Shown here piece after piece: positions 9,251 through 17,420 of a stretch of 60,482 bases of DNA. The notes under the pieces are model-generated. The model was not told the DNA's origin and made no database searches. It saw only the letters and a list, made by a program, of their open reading frames with translations. How positions within the stretch are numbered: the stretch's first letter is position 1; each line of letters starts with the position of its first letter. A program made the position numbers and the translations under genes. This stretch comes from Flavobacteriaceae bacterium. Lineage in GTDB: Bacteria > Bacteroidota > Bacteroidia > Flavobacteriales > Flavobacteriaceae. Location of the stretch: positions 1 through 60,482 of the forward strand of contig JANSXN010000006.1 of the NCBI GenBank assembly GCA_024742935.1. Direction: 5' to 3'.

Positions 9251-10177
9251 ATGAACACAAAAGGACTATTACTAATGATCGCATTGGTGCTTATAAGCAC
9301 CAATGCCTTTGCTCAGGTAGGTATTGGCACTGAAACTCCACACGCATCAGCAAAGCTGGATGTAACATCCACCACACAGGGATTCTTGCCTCCAAGAATG
9401 ACATTTTTACAAAGAGACTTTATTGCCTCCCCCAGCGAAGGCTTGACTATTTACAACATCAATACCAAGTGCCTTGAAACATATAACGGTATAAACTGGA
9501 TAAGTCTCTGTGATGGTAGTGTGTCTCCAGCTGTTTTTATAGACTCTGGTGCATGTTCAGGCGCACAAATAGTATATACCTTTAATAGCCAAACTTATAA
9601 GCCAATAGAAAGCGTTGGTCAATGCTGGCTTGATCGTAATTTGGGCGCATCACGAGTAGCACTATTCTTCGATGATTTATATTCTCGTGGTTATCTCTAC
9701 CAGTGGGGTCGAGGTGTTGATGGACATGAAGTTATAAGCTCTGACACCACAACTATCTTAAGCAGTACAGATTATCCTGGAAATGGCAACTTCATTGTTT
9801 CTCCAAATACACCTAGAGATTGGAGAAGCCCTCAAAATTCAAATCTTTGGCAAGGTGTTAATGGCGTAAACAACCCTTGCCCATCAGGCTTTCGTTTACC
9901 TACCCAAACGGAGTTAAATATAGAACGTGCAAGTTGGAGCAGCGACGACATCTATGGAGCTTTTGCTTCTTCACTAAAATTGCCGACAGCAGGTTTTCGT
10001 AGTACAACTAATGGTGAGATTATAGCTCCTAATGCAAGAAGTGCTTATTGGAGTAGTACAGTTGGTAGTACAACTGACGGTGATGGTGCGAGCTACCTCA
10101 ATATACTTAGTTTTCAAGTTGAGGAGTTAATATCTCCCAGAGGTACCGGAAGATCTGTGCGTTGCATAAAGGATTAA
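9251..10177 (+). CDS. FISUMP-type surface protein, paralogue 3
   Basis: 308 aa. The signal peptide (ends TNAFAQ) and the VGIGTETPHASAKLDV / GFLPPRM module are almost identical to those of paralogue 4, while the FISUMP half is the most divergent of the four (CWLDRNLGASRVALFF, GYLYQWGRG, NPCPSGFRLPT, AYWSSTV, SVRCIKD). Its variable tail is more AT-rich than those of paralogues 1, 2 and 4. Six or more Cys follow the signal peptide (KCLETY, GACSGA, QCWLD, NPCP, VRC), consistent with an exported disulfide-containing fold. Function unknown; the start is fixed by the near-identical upstream spacer shared with paralogue 4. Confidence 0.85.
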   Translation: MNTKGLLLMIALVLISTNAFAQVGIGTETPHASAKLDVTSTTQGFLPPRMTFLQRDFIASPSEGLTIYNINTKCLETYNGINWISLCDGSVSPAVFIDSGACSGAQIVYTFNSQTYKPIESVGQCWLDRNLGASRVALFFDDLYSRGYLYQWGRGVDGHEVISSDTTTILSSTDYPGNGNFIVSPNTPRDWRSPQNSNLWQGVNGVNNPCPSGFRLPTQTELNIERASWSSDDIYGAFASSLKLPTAGFRSTTNGEIIAPNARSAYWSSTVGSTTDGDGASYLNILSFQVEELISPRGTGRSVRCIKD

Positions 10178-10236
10178 AAAAATATTATTAAGAAACACTA
10201 AAAGCCTAACAGGAATAATAAGTATAAATAGACAAA
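10178..10236 (+). repeat. Array spacer type B, copy 2
   Basis: Near-identical to 9193-9250; together with the first ~200 bases of the following gene it forms the 5' part of a tandem duplication with a period of about 986 bases. Confidence 0.85.
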
Positions 10237-11139
10237 ATGAACACAAAAGGACTATTACTAATGATTGCATTGGTGCTTATAATCACCAATGCCTTTGCCC
10301 AAGTGGGTATTGGCACTGAAACTCCAGACCCTTCAGCAAAGCTGGATGTAACTTCCACCACACAGGGATTCTTGCCTCCAAGAATGACCTTTATGCATAG
10401 AGACTTAATCCCCACCCCTGCCGAAGGCTTGATCATATACAACACCAATACAAAATGCCTAGAAACCTACAACGGTACAAACTGGATAAATATATGTGAT
10501 AATAATGTGTCTTTAGACCTTGTAACCTCTGGCGCATGTACAGGGGAGCCTACACAATTTACCTTTAACGGTTTAACTTATAAACCCGTAGAAAGTAATA
10601 ATAAATGCTGGTTAGACCGCAACCTGGGCGCCACACAAGTAGCGACCTCAAGCACAGATGCTGCCTCTTATGGAGACCTCTACCAATGGGGAAGGTTAAC
10701 AGATGGGCATGAGATTAGAACTTCGGCAAATATCACCACCCAAAGTGTTACAGACGTGCCCGGAAATGCGAATTTTATTACAACATTCACTGATTGGCGA
10801 AGCCCAAAAAACGATGATTTATGGCAGGATATAAACGGCATTAACAACCCCTGCCCGAGTGGTTATCGCTTGCCTACAGAAACAGAGTTAGATGCAGAGC
10901 GTTTAAGCTGGGGCAGTAATAATGCAGCCGGCGCGTTTGCTTCTCCGCTTAAATTTCCCAGGGCGGGCCGCCGCGTTACCTCCAGTGGCTCGATCAACGG
11001 TGTTAGCTCTGACGGCCGCTATTGGTCTAGTACGGTATTAGATAGCAGAGCTAGAGACCTCTTCTTAAATAATAGCAATGCCGGTATGGGAAGCGACAAT
11101 CGTGCTTTCGGATTCTCTGTGCGTTGCCTCAAGGATTAA
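10237..11139 (+). CDS. FISUMP-type surface protein, paralogue 4
   Basis: 300 aa. It is a mosaic of the other copies. Its leader and N-terminal module match paralogue 3, its GATQVATSSTDAASYGDLYQW block matches paralogue 1, and its RLPTETELDAERLSWGSNN block matches paralogue 2. FISUMP landmarks are CWLDRNLGA, YQWGR, NPCPSGYRLPT, RYWSSTV and SVRCLKD. The last 60 codons again differ sharply from the others while WSS and SVRC stay fixed. The signal peptide ends near TNAFAQ and no T9SS domain is present. Fixed scaffold plus variable tail suggests ligand-binding diversity, but no ligand can be named. Confidence 0.85.
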   Translation: MNTKGLLLMIALVLIITNAFAQVGIGTETPDPSAKLDVTSTTQGFLPPRMTFMHRDLIPTPAEGLIIYNTNTKCLETYNGTNWINICDNNVSLDLVTSGACTGEPTQFTFNGLTYKPVESNNKCWLDRNLGATQVATSSTDAASYGDLYQWGRLTDGHEIRTSANITTQSVTDVPGNANFITTFTDWRSPKNDDLWQDINGINNPCPSGYRLPTETELDAERLSWGSNNAAGAFASPLKFPRAGRRVTSSGSINGVSSDGRYWSSTVLDSRARDLFLNNSNAGMGSDNRAFGFSVRCLKD

Positions 11140-11208
11140 AATATCATTAATTCTAATATGGTCACCCATTTATAAAAGTCATTTTAAAACAAAAAAAAAG
11201 TAAAATAA
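11140..11208 (+). repeat. Array spacer type A, copy 2
   Basis: Matches 8219-8280 (CACCCATTTATAAAAGTC, ATTTTAAAACAAAA). The spacer order along the array is A-B-B-A. Confidence 0.7.
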
Positions 11209-12597
11209 ATGATTAATATAAAAATAATAATATTATTACTAAGCACGGTACTTCTAAGAAGTAATTCATTTGCTCAAACTATATCGGGCAATTTAAATCT
11301 TCTTGCGAATCAAGAAATTAAACTAGAAGGTTTTGACGGTCTAAAAACCTATCCCATTTCAAATGCGAGAATTGATGAAAAAGGAAGCTTCAAACTTTTT
11401 TATTCCAAAGCAGATTATGGTGTAGGCTATTTAATGTCAGCCGATGAAAAACCACTATTTGTAATTCTAAGCGGAGAAAACGTTGAAATCGTTGGCGACG
11501 CCTTGAGTTATTCTGAAACCATCAAGGTCACTAAAGGGCAAGAAAACCAATGGTTTGAGCAGTATGCACAAGAACACCCACGCAGAGAACAAGCCTTGAG
11601 TGCCTGGATATACTTAGAAAAAATATACTCCCTCGATTCTCTTTTTGCAGTTCAAGCAACCCCATCAAAAGCGATACAGGAAGAAAAACAACGTATTAAA
11701 GAAGAAGACGCCGCTTTTTTAGAGTCATTGCCAAACGATAGTTATGTCAAATGGTTTTTACCGGCTCGCAAATTAGTGAGTTCGGTTTCTACAGTGGCAC
11801 AATACCGCACTGAAGAAATCCCTGCTACTATAGCTGCTTTTAGAGCGATGGACTATACAGATTCACGTCTTTACAAAAGTGGGTTGTTTAAAGATGCCAT
11901 CGAAAGTCATTTTTGGTTATTAGAAAATAGTGGACGTTCTTTAGATTCAGTATTTATAGAAATGCAACTTTCAATAGATGCAAAGCTGGTCAACTTGGTA
12001 AAAGACGAAAATAAACTCAACGAAGTGACTGCCTTTCTTTTTGATTTGCTGGAACGACACAGCTTGTTTCAAGCATCTGAATATTTAGCATTAAAAGTGC
12101 TGAATGAAGAGACGTGCACCATTGATAGCGATTTAGCCAAGCAGCTTGAAAGCTACCGCGCTATGAAAAAAGGGAACATTGCTCCCGAAATTCATTTTGG
12201 CGAGATGAGCTTTTTAAACGGCGTGAAACAAACCAATTTTAAAAATCTATCCTCACTGAGCACGCCTTATACCTTAGTAGTTTTTGGAGCAAGCTGGTGC
12301 CCCAAATGTGAAGAAGAATTGCCTAAATTGATACAAAACTATAGCAGATGGCGCAATTTAGGCGTTGAAGTGGTTTATATCTCTTTAGATACAGACCAAA
12401 CTTCTTTTGAGCAAAGCGCTCAATCATATCCATTTTTTGTTTACTGTGACTTTGAAAAATGGGATAGCCGGGTGGCCCAAGATTATTTTGTTTTTGGAAC
12501 CCCAACCTATTTCCTGTTAAATAACCAACGAGAAATCATTCTTAAACCCAATTCCATAGCACATATGGATGCCTGGGTAGATTGGAATTTGAAGTGA
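11209..12597 (+). CDS. TlpA-like thiol-disulfide oxidoreductase, exported
   Basis: 462 aa. A signal peptide (ends NSFAQ) leads into a ~100-residue beta-rich domain (ISGNLNLLANQEIKLEGF ...), of the type that precedes the redox domain in many Bacteroidota TlpA/ResA-like proteins, then a helical middle. The C-terminal thioredoxin fold carries the active site WCPKC (about residues 364-368, in FGASWCPKCEEELP) and the cis-Pro region FGTPTYFLLN. It should act on cysteines in the periplasm. It is last in the run with four Cys-containing FISUMP genes, so a role in their disulfide state is plausible but inferred. Confidence 0.85.
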   Translation: MINIKIIILLLSTVLLRSNSFAQTISGNLNLLANQEIKLEGFDGLKTYPISNARIDEKGSFKLFYSKADYGVGYLMSADEKPLFVILSGENVEIVGDALSYSETIKVTKGQENQWFEQYAQEHPRREQALSAWIYLEKIYSLDSLFAVQATPSKAIQEEKQRIKEEDAAFLESLPNDSYVKWFLPARKLVSSVSTVAQYRTEEIPATIAAFRAMDYTDSRLYKSGLFKDAIESHFWLLENSGRSLDSVFIEMQLSIDAKLVNLVKDENKLNEVTAFLFDLLERHSLFQASEYLALKVLNEETCTIDSDLAKQLESYRAMKKGNIAPEIHFGEMSFLNGVKQTNFKNLSSLSTPYTLVVFGASWCPKCEEELPKLIQNYSRWRNLGVEVVYISLDTDQTSFEQSAQSYPFFVYCDFEKWDSRVAQDYFVFGTPTYFLLNNQREIILKPNSIAHMDAWVDWNLK

Positions 12598-12705
12598 TTT
12601 ATTAGTCGAGCTTGCACTATTTTTTTTAACCACATCCGGTAAAGATTTTACAAGCATCATTATTTAAGTTTAAAAAAACGAACTAAGCTTTACTTGTTAT
12701 TGCGC

Positions 12706-12790
12706 GTATAACCCAAAAGACCGAAACGACGAAGTTTCGCCCTGGTTGGAAGCGTTTGTTAATGCGCGGGAGTGGCTGGAAAAGAAATAA
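12706..12790 (+). pseudogene. Remnant of purL 3' end (copy 2)
   Basis: Translates as YNPKDRNDEVSPWLEAF followed by VNAREWLEKK and a TAA stop, i.e. the C-terminus of PurL, without the rest of the gene. It is 88% identical to 4221-4305; upstream and downstream sequences are unrelated. The protein ending EKK instead of ESN, and mostly synonymous differences elsewhere, suggest the end of a homologous but different purL allele rather than a fresh duplication. It sits 19 bases before a strong terminator and is probably the locus's original purL end. Confidence 0.85.
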
Positions 12791-12809
12791 ATTAGAAGAA
12801 GTTATATAC

Positions 12810-12843
12810 AAACCGCTTTCAGGAAACTGCAAGCGGTTTTTTT
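12810..12843 (+). terminator. Rho-independent terminator, probably the ancestral purL terminator
   Basis: Stem AAACCGCTT / AAGCGGTTT (12810-12818 with 12831-12839), then one mismatch and an inner CAG-GAAA-CTG hairpin, followed by a T run. It directly follows the purL remnant, while the intact purL at 4305 has no terminator. Confidence 0.85.
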
Positions 12844-12961
12844 ATTAAAAAAAATTGGCATTCACCAACCATCCACTCAAAACTACCATTTATCAATTTG
12901 CCCCTATTCAGCAGGATGATTCATAGTAGTTTTGTCTCATAAACCTTTAACAAATACTATT

Positions 12962-14101
12962 ATGAAAACGTTATCTACTTTACTTTTAGTTTTAACTATG
13001 AGTTTTACAATTGGGTTGGCAAACCTGACGGCGCAACCGCCAAATGATTTAATTGAAAATGCTATAGATCTTGGGTTTGGGCCCATTCCATTCACCGAAT
13101 CTAATGTTGACTTTCCAAATGCAACAAACACGAGTGATCATACACCGGCATTAGGTTGTGCACTATCGCAGCCCGGAGTTTGGTATACGTTTACAGCTAC
13201 TAAAACAGGTGTAGTAGGCGCAGGTATTTTTTTGCCAGACAGTCCTGTTATAGTTTTCTTTGAAGGCCCTTCAGAAGGAGTTACCTCGGGCATGCAACTT
13301 GAATATGTTGATCAACCAACAAATACTTGTGGAGTGGGATCTACATCTAGCATAGAAACAACAATTGGAACTACCTATTATGTTTACTTGAAAAATAATG
13401 TGGCATCAGACATTATAATAAATACAGCAAATGCCTTTCAAGCACCTGAAAATGATTTAATTGAAAATGCCATTGATTTAAATGGTTTGGAGGATTATTT
13501 TGAAGAGGACATTCATTTTTTATTGGCTACCATAACAGATGATGGTGGTCAACAAGGGGGTTGCAATACTCAAAACACTCCGGGAATTTGGTATAAATTT
13601 ACTGCCGGAACTGACGGGCAAGTAATTGGTGGCTTGAGCAGTGGTCCCGGTAACAGTGCCATTATATTTTTTACTGCCATTGACGAAAATGCCCAGACCG
13701 GTGCAGATCTTACCTGGGTTAACCAGCCAACAAATATCTGTAATACAAGTAATTTATCATCCATTGACGCTACGGAAGGATCTGTATACTACGTTTTTGT
13801 TGGTTCGGCTGATGCGTATGCCGATTTTTCAATCAATCTTGCAGGTATATTGAGTACAACTGAAAACACACAGATTGAATTTGACTATTACCCAAACCCG
13901 GTCGTTAACCAATTAAATTTTAATTCAAAATCAACTATTGACAACATAAAAATTTATAACTTAATGGGACAGCAGGTTTTAAATCAAGACATCAATAATA
14001 ACTCCGGTTCAATTGATATGAATTATTTATCAAAAGGAATGTATCTGGCTGAAATAACTTCCGGAGTACATAAAACAACTGCAAAAATCCTGAAAAAGTA
14101 A
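12962..14101 (+). CDS. Secreted two-repeat protein with T9SS sorting domain
   Basis: 379 aa from ATG 12962; a TTG 30 bases earlier is less likely because the signal peptide starts MKTLSTLLLVLTMSF. After cleavage (about LTAQ) come two tandem domains of ~130 residues, both opening NDLIENAIDL and both containing G.WY.FTA and TYYV-type strands (PGVWYTFTATKTG; PGIWYKFTAGTDG). The last ~75 residues are a T9SS sorting domain (DYYPNPVVNQLNF, IKIYNLMGQQVLN, KGMYLAEITSG ... KILKK). It is a cell-surface or secreted protein of unknown ligand, probably a single-gene unit ending in the hairpin at 14270. Confidence 0.85.
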   Translation: MKTLSTLLLVLTMSFTIGLANLTAQPPNDLIENAIDLGFGPIPFTESNVDFPNATNTSDHTPALGCALSQPGVWYTFTATKTGVVGAGIFLPDSPVIVFFEGPSEGVTSGMQLEYVDQPTNTCGVGSTSSIETTIGTTYYVYLKNNVASDIIINTANAFQAPENDLIENAIDLNGLEDYFEEDIHFLLATITDDGGQQGGCNTQNTPGIWYKFTAGTDGQVIGGLSSGPGNSAIIFFTAIDENAQTGADLTWVNQPTNICNTSNLSSIDATEGSVYYVFVGSADAYADFSINLAGILSTTENTQIEFDYYPNPVVNQLNFNSKSTIDNIKIYNLMGQQVLNQDINNNSGSIDMNYLSKGMYLAEITSGVHKTTAKILKK

Positions 14102-14269
14102 CAGCAATGGAGTAGTTTGATTTATTTCTTTTGATTGGTTTCATTGCTTTGGTTGTCAACAATCAGCAAAAGTGGACAGGCTTGAAAAGAAGTTTAGGAA
14201 CTAAAAGTCAGGCTAAATCCCATCGGATTAAAATGAAGAAAATAAATATGTATAGTTTCCTTTAATTGA

Positions 14270-14309
14270 AAAAATGCTGTTTTGTGTGGGGATGCAAGAC
14301 AGCATTTTT
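14270..14309 (+). terminator. Rho-independent terminator
   Basis: Stem AAAAATGCTGT / ACAGCATTTTT with an 18-base loop. It lies about 170 bases after the T9SS gene and just before the sensor operon, so it separates the two units. Confidence 0.6.
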
Positions 14310-14369
14310 AAATTTTATGAGATAATTTAATTACCTTTAATTCACTTTCTTAAACATTAAATTCAAAAA

Positions 14370-15566
14370 ATGAGTTTAGAGACTACAAAAAACAGAAAGT
14401 TTAATACCGAACAGTTTGAAGAAATTTTAATTTATTTCACAACTGCGATACATACTAAAAATTCAGAGTCTGAAATCTTGTGGGACATTGCAAAAAACTG
14501 CATAGCAAAACTTGGATTTATTGACTGTGTAATTTACCTGGTGGATTATAAAAATAAATGTCTTGAGCAAATCGCTGCTTATGGACCCAAAAATCCAAAA
14601 GATTATGAAATTTATAAACCCGTAAGTATATCATTGGGAGAAGGGATCACTGGAAATGTTGCAATCACCGGTGAAGCCGAAATTATTAATGACACAACTG
14701 TCGACCCAAGGTATTTGATAGATGATGCAAGACGATTTTCTGAGATATGCGTTCCCATCCTTGCTGACAATAAAGTGATTGGGGTGATCGATTGTGAATC
14801 TCCTGAGAAAGATTTTTTCACAAAACAACACCTTCGCATTCTCAAAGCAATTGCCTCAATCACTGGAATAAAACTATATCAGTTACGGTTTGAACAAAAA
14901 GTAAAAGCAGAGCAGGAAAAACTGTTGCAAGCACAAAAGGAAATGGTCGATCTTAAACTTAAGGTTTTAAGGTCACAAATGAATCCACACTTTGTTTTCA
15001 ATGCCCTCAATGCCATACAGTATTTTATAACATCAGGAAATCAGAAACGAGCTTTAAACTATTTGTCAGTTTTTAGTAAACTCATTCGGTTTTACCTGAA
15101 ACATATTGAAAACGATACCCTATATTTAACAGATGAAATAGAAATGCTAAAAAGATACCTGATATTACAAAAGTTAAGATACAACGATCAGGTTTCTTAT
15201 TCTTTTTCCGTCAAAGAGAATGTAAAAAATAAGGATGCAGTCATACCTTCATTTGTTTTACAAACCCTTTTTGAAAATATTATTGAACACGCTATTTTCA
15301 ACCAATATAAAAACTTTTCAATCAATACCTTGGTTTCCGTTAAAACGAAAAGAGTCAAAGTAAAAATTGATTTCAGATATGATGTATCTGATGAAAAAAA
15401 AGTAAAGTATGTCCCTGAATACAGAAATCAATTGCTGAAGTGGCAGGATCAAATCAGATACCTGAAAAGATTGAAAAAATATGACATCACAAAAAAGGTT
15501 GTTTTTGAAAAGAATGAAAAAATAAACGGCGGTACTATCGTGATTGGATTTCCAATTATACATTAA
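14370..15566 (+). CDS. GAF-domain LytS-type sensor with degenerate ATPase domain
   Basis: 398 aa, cytoplasmic (no signal or TM). A GAF domain covers about residues 20-175 (SISLGEGITGNVAITGE, ICVPILADNKVIGVIDCESP). A short coiled coil follows, then the His_kinase (LytS) motif RSQMNPHFVFNALNAIQYF with His at about residue 207. The ATPase region keeps an N-box-like ENIIEHA, but I find no DNGxG or GxGL glycine boxes; the corresponding part is Lys-rich and charged (RYDVSDEKKVKY). It may be a pseudokinase that tunes the intact kinase 3 bases downstream, with which it is probably co-transcribed. Confidence 0.8.
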   Translation: MSLETTKNRKFNTEQFEEILIYFTTAIHTKNSESEILWDIAKNCIAKLGFIDCVIYLVDYKNKCLEQIAAYGPKNPKDYEIYKPVSISLGEGITGNVAITGEAEIINDTTVDPRYLIDDARRFSEICVPILADNKVIGVIDCESPEKDFFTKQHLRILKAIASITGIKLYQLRFEQKVKAEQEKLLQAQKEMVDLKLKVLRSQMNPHFVFNALNAIQYFITSGNQKRALNYLSVFSKLIRFYLKHIENDTLYLTDEIEMLKRYLILQKLRYNDQVSYSFSVKENVKNKDAVIPSFVLQTLFENIIEHAIFNQYKNFSINTLVSVKTKRVKVKIDFRYDVSDEKKVKYVPEYRNQLLKWQDQIRYLKRLKKYDITKKVVFEKNEKINGGTIVIGFPIIH

Positions 15567-15569
15567 AAA

Positions 15570-17408
15570 ATGATTATAAATCAGTGGTTTAAATGCTTCG
15601 TTTTAACACTCATAATTGGGTGTTATTCACCTATTTATTCACAATTTGAAAAGGGAATCGATATTGGTTTCACAATCTTCCATTCAAGTCTGGATACCAC
15701 GTCTGTTGAAACGCTCTTAACCCGACAAGCCTTATTCAAAAATCAACTAGATCTCAGATTAAAAACAACAAAACAGGACTCTTATTGGTTAAAAATTGAC
15801 TTTTCTCAACATTTAAACACACTGGACAAAGACTCTCTTTGGTTTTTATACACCCGAAAATTTTTGGAATCAACACTTTATTTTGCCGATAACGGAACTA
15901 TTTCCAAAAAAGATTATGGTTTTTTGAATAGAAATAAGTCTCAGGAAAAAAATGAGCCTATAAATGGTGTTTTTTTTAGTAAAAACAACCTAATTGATGG
16001 TCATTACCTTTTATTGAAAATAAGAAAATTAGCTCCTGGACAAAAGAGTAGTAAGCTGAAAATAGAATTAGTTGATTACAATCAATATATAACTAAAACC
16101 CACTTCTTTACCTCTGAAGACATAAATAGGAACATACCGGTATATTTGTTTGTGGGTGCATTCCTGTTTATTTTTATATTTTCATTAATCACCTATTTTA
16201 CTTCAAAACGTTTTGATTTTTTATTCTATTCACTCTACATATTGAGTTTGCTTATCTATTTAGGGAAAAGTGCTTTTGGGATAGAAGAATACATCAATAA
16301 AGAAATAACACTTATTGCTTTTTGGATTCACTCTGTAATTCAAATACTCATCAATTTATTTTATGTAGCTTTTGCAAAATATTACCTGAACACTTCAGAA
16401 AATTATCCTAAACTAAACAGAGCTATAAACGGTATAAGTTATGTTTTATTCGGATTTATTATTGTTTCAACCCTAACTGTTTTTAGCACCTCCTTTGACT
16501 TACATCTCAAAATTATGAATATACATCGATTAGTGATGTCAATTTTTGCAATAGCTGCTTTTATATACCTTTTTCTTTACGCAAAAAACACGCTTGCCTA
16601 TTTTATCATATTTGGTTCATTGGCGTTTCTAGCCGGTTCATTAATCATGCTGTTTACACTTGATAAAAATTATATGATTATCGGTGCAGCGATTGAAGTA
16701 CTCCTGTTTGGTTTAGGTCTAAATTATAAATTAAAAATGGCCAATCAGGAAAAAATACTTTTGGAACATACAGCCTATGAAAATAAAATTAGTGCCTTGA
16801 GAGCTCAAATGAATCCTCATTTTATTTTTAATTCTCTCAATTCCATTCAGCACTTGATCATTTCAGATAAAAAAGAAGCAGCCATAAAATACCTCAATAA
16901 ATTTAGTCTGCTTATGCGAAATTTATTGGAAAGCTCTATCGAAAAAAACATCCTGCTTTCTGAAGAAATAAACCTGCTTAATAAATATCTCGAACTGGAA
17001 TCTTTGCGGTTTGATAATGCGTTTGAATTTTCTATTGAAGTTCATAAAAACCTGGACCCTGATGTGGTTGAAGTACCCATACTCATTGTTCAGCCCTTTA
17101 TTGAAAATGCGTTACTACACGGTTTATTGAGTAAAAAGGAAGATGACAAAAAACTGCATGTTTTATTCAGAAAAGAAGAAAACAATCTGGTATGTGAAAT
17201 TGATGACAACGGAATTGGTAGAGAAGCCTCTCAAAAATTAAAACCATTCTTAAAATCTGAAAAAAAGTCAAGAGGAATAGAAGTAACTCAAAAACGACTT
17301 CAAATACAAAATGAAGGTGATGATAACAATATCACAATCATAGACAAGGTCGATGAAAACGGTGAAGCCGCTGGAACTAAAGTGATTATAAAAATACAAA
17401 TCGATTAA
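15570..17408 (+). CDS. LytS-family membrane sensor histidine kinase (7TMR-DISM type)
   Basis: 612 aa. Signal peptide (ends PIYSQ), a ~165-residue extracellular domain resembling 7TMR-DISM sensor domains, then about seven TM helices (residues ~185-385, starting VYLFVGAFLFIFIFSLITYF). The kinase part has ALRAQMNPHFIFNSLNSIQH (His near residue 416), N-box PFIENALLHG, and an intact G-box DDNGIGRE plus GTKVIIKI. Unlike its neighbour it looks catalytically complete. It should phosphorylate the LytTR regulator encoded 12 bases downstream. The signal sensed is not evident. Confidence 0.9.
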   Translation: MIINQWFKCFVLTLIIGCYSPIYSQFEKGIDIGFTIFHSSLDTTSVETLLTRQALFKNQLDLRLKTTKQDSYWLKIDFSQHLNTLDKDSLWFLYTRKFLESTLYFADNGTISKKDYGFLNRNKSQEKNEPINGVFFSKNNLIDGHYLLLKIRKLAPGQKSSKLKIELVDYNQYITKTHFFTSEDINRNIPVYLFVGAFLFIFIFSLITYFTSKRFDFLFYSLYILSLLIYLGKSAFGIEEYINKEITLIAFWIHSVIQILINLFYVAFAKYYLNTSENYPKLNRAINGISYVLFGFIIVSTLTVFSTSFDLHLKIMNIHRLVMSIFAIAAFIYLFLYAKNTLAYFIIFGSLAFLAGSLIMLFTLDKNYMIIGAAIEVLLFGLGLNYKLKMANQEKILLEHTAYENKISALRAQMNPHFIFNSLNSIQHLIISDKKEAAIKYLNKFSLLMRNLLESSIEKNILLSEEINLLNKYLELESLRFDNAFEFSIEVHKNLDPDVVEVPILIVQPFIENALLHGLLSKKEDDKKLHVLFRKEENNLVCEIDDNGIGREASQKLKPFLKSEKKSRGIEVTQKRLQIQNEGDDNNITIIDKVDENGEAAGTKVIIKIQID

Positions 17409-17420
17409 ACCCAGTATAAG

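Noticed and set aside
7331-11139. A complete diversity-generating retroelement in this window
   Set aside because: No reverse transcriptase-like frame with the usual catalytic motif and no adenine-rich template copy of the variable tails was found on either strand.
4306-12705. Integrative element with its own integrase
   Set aside because: The flanking purL repeats suggest integration, but no recombinase, excisionase or mobilisation gene is encoded between them, so only the insertion itself is claimed.
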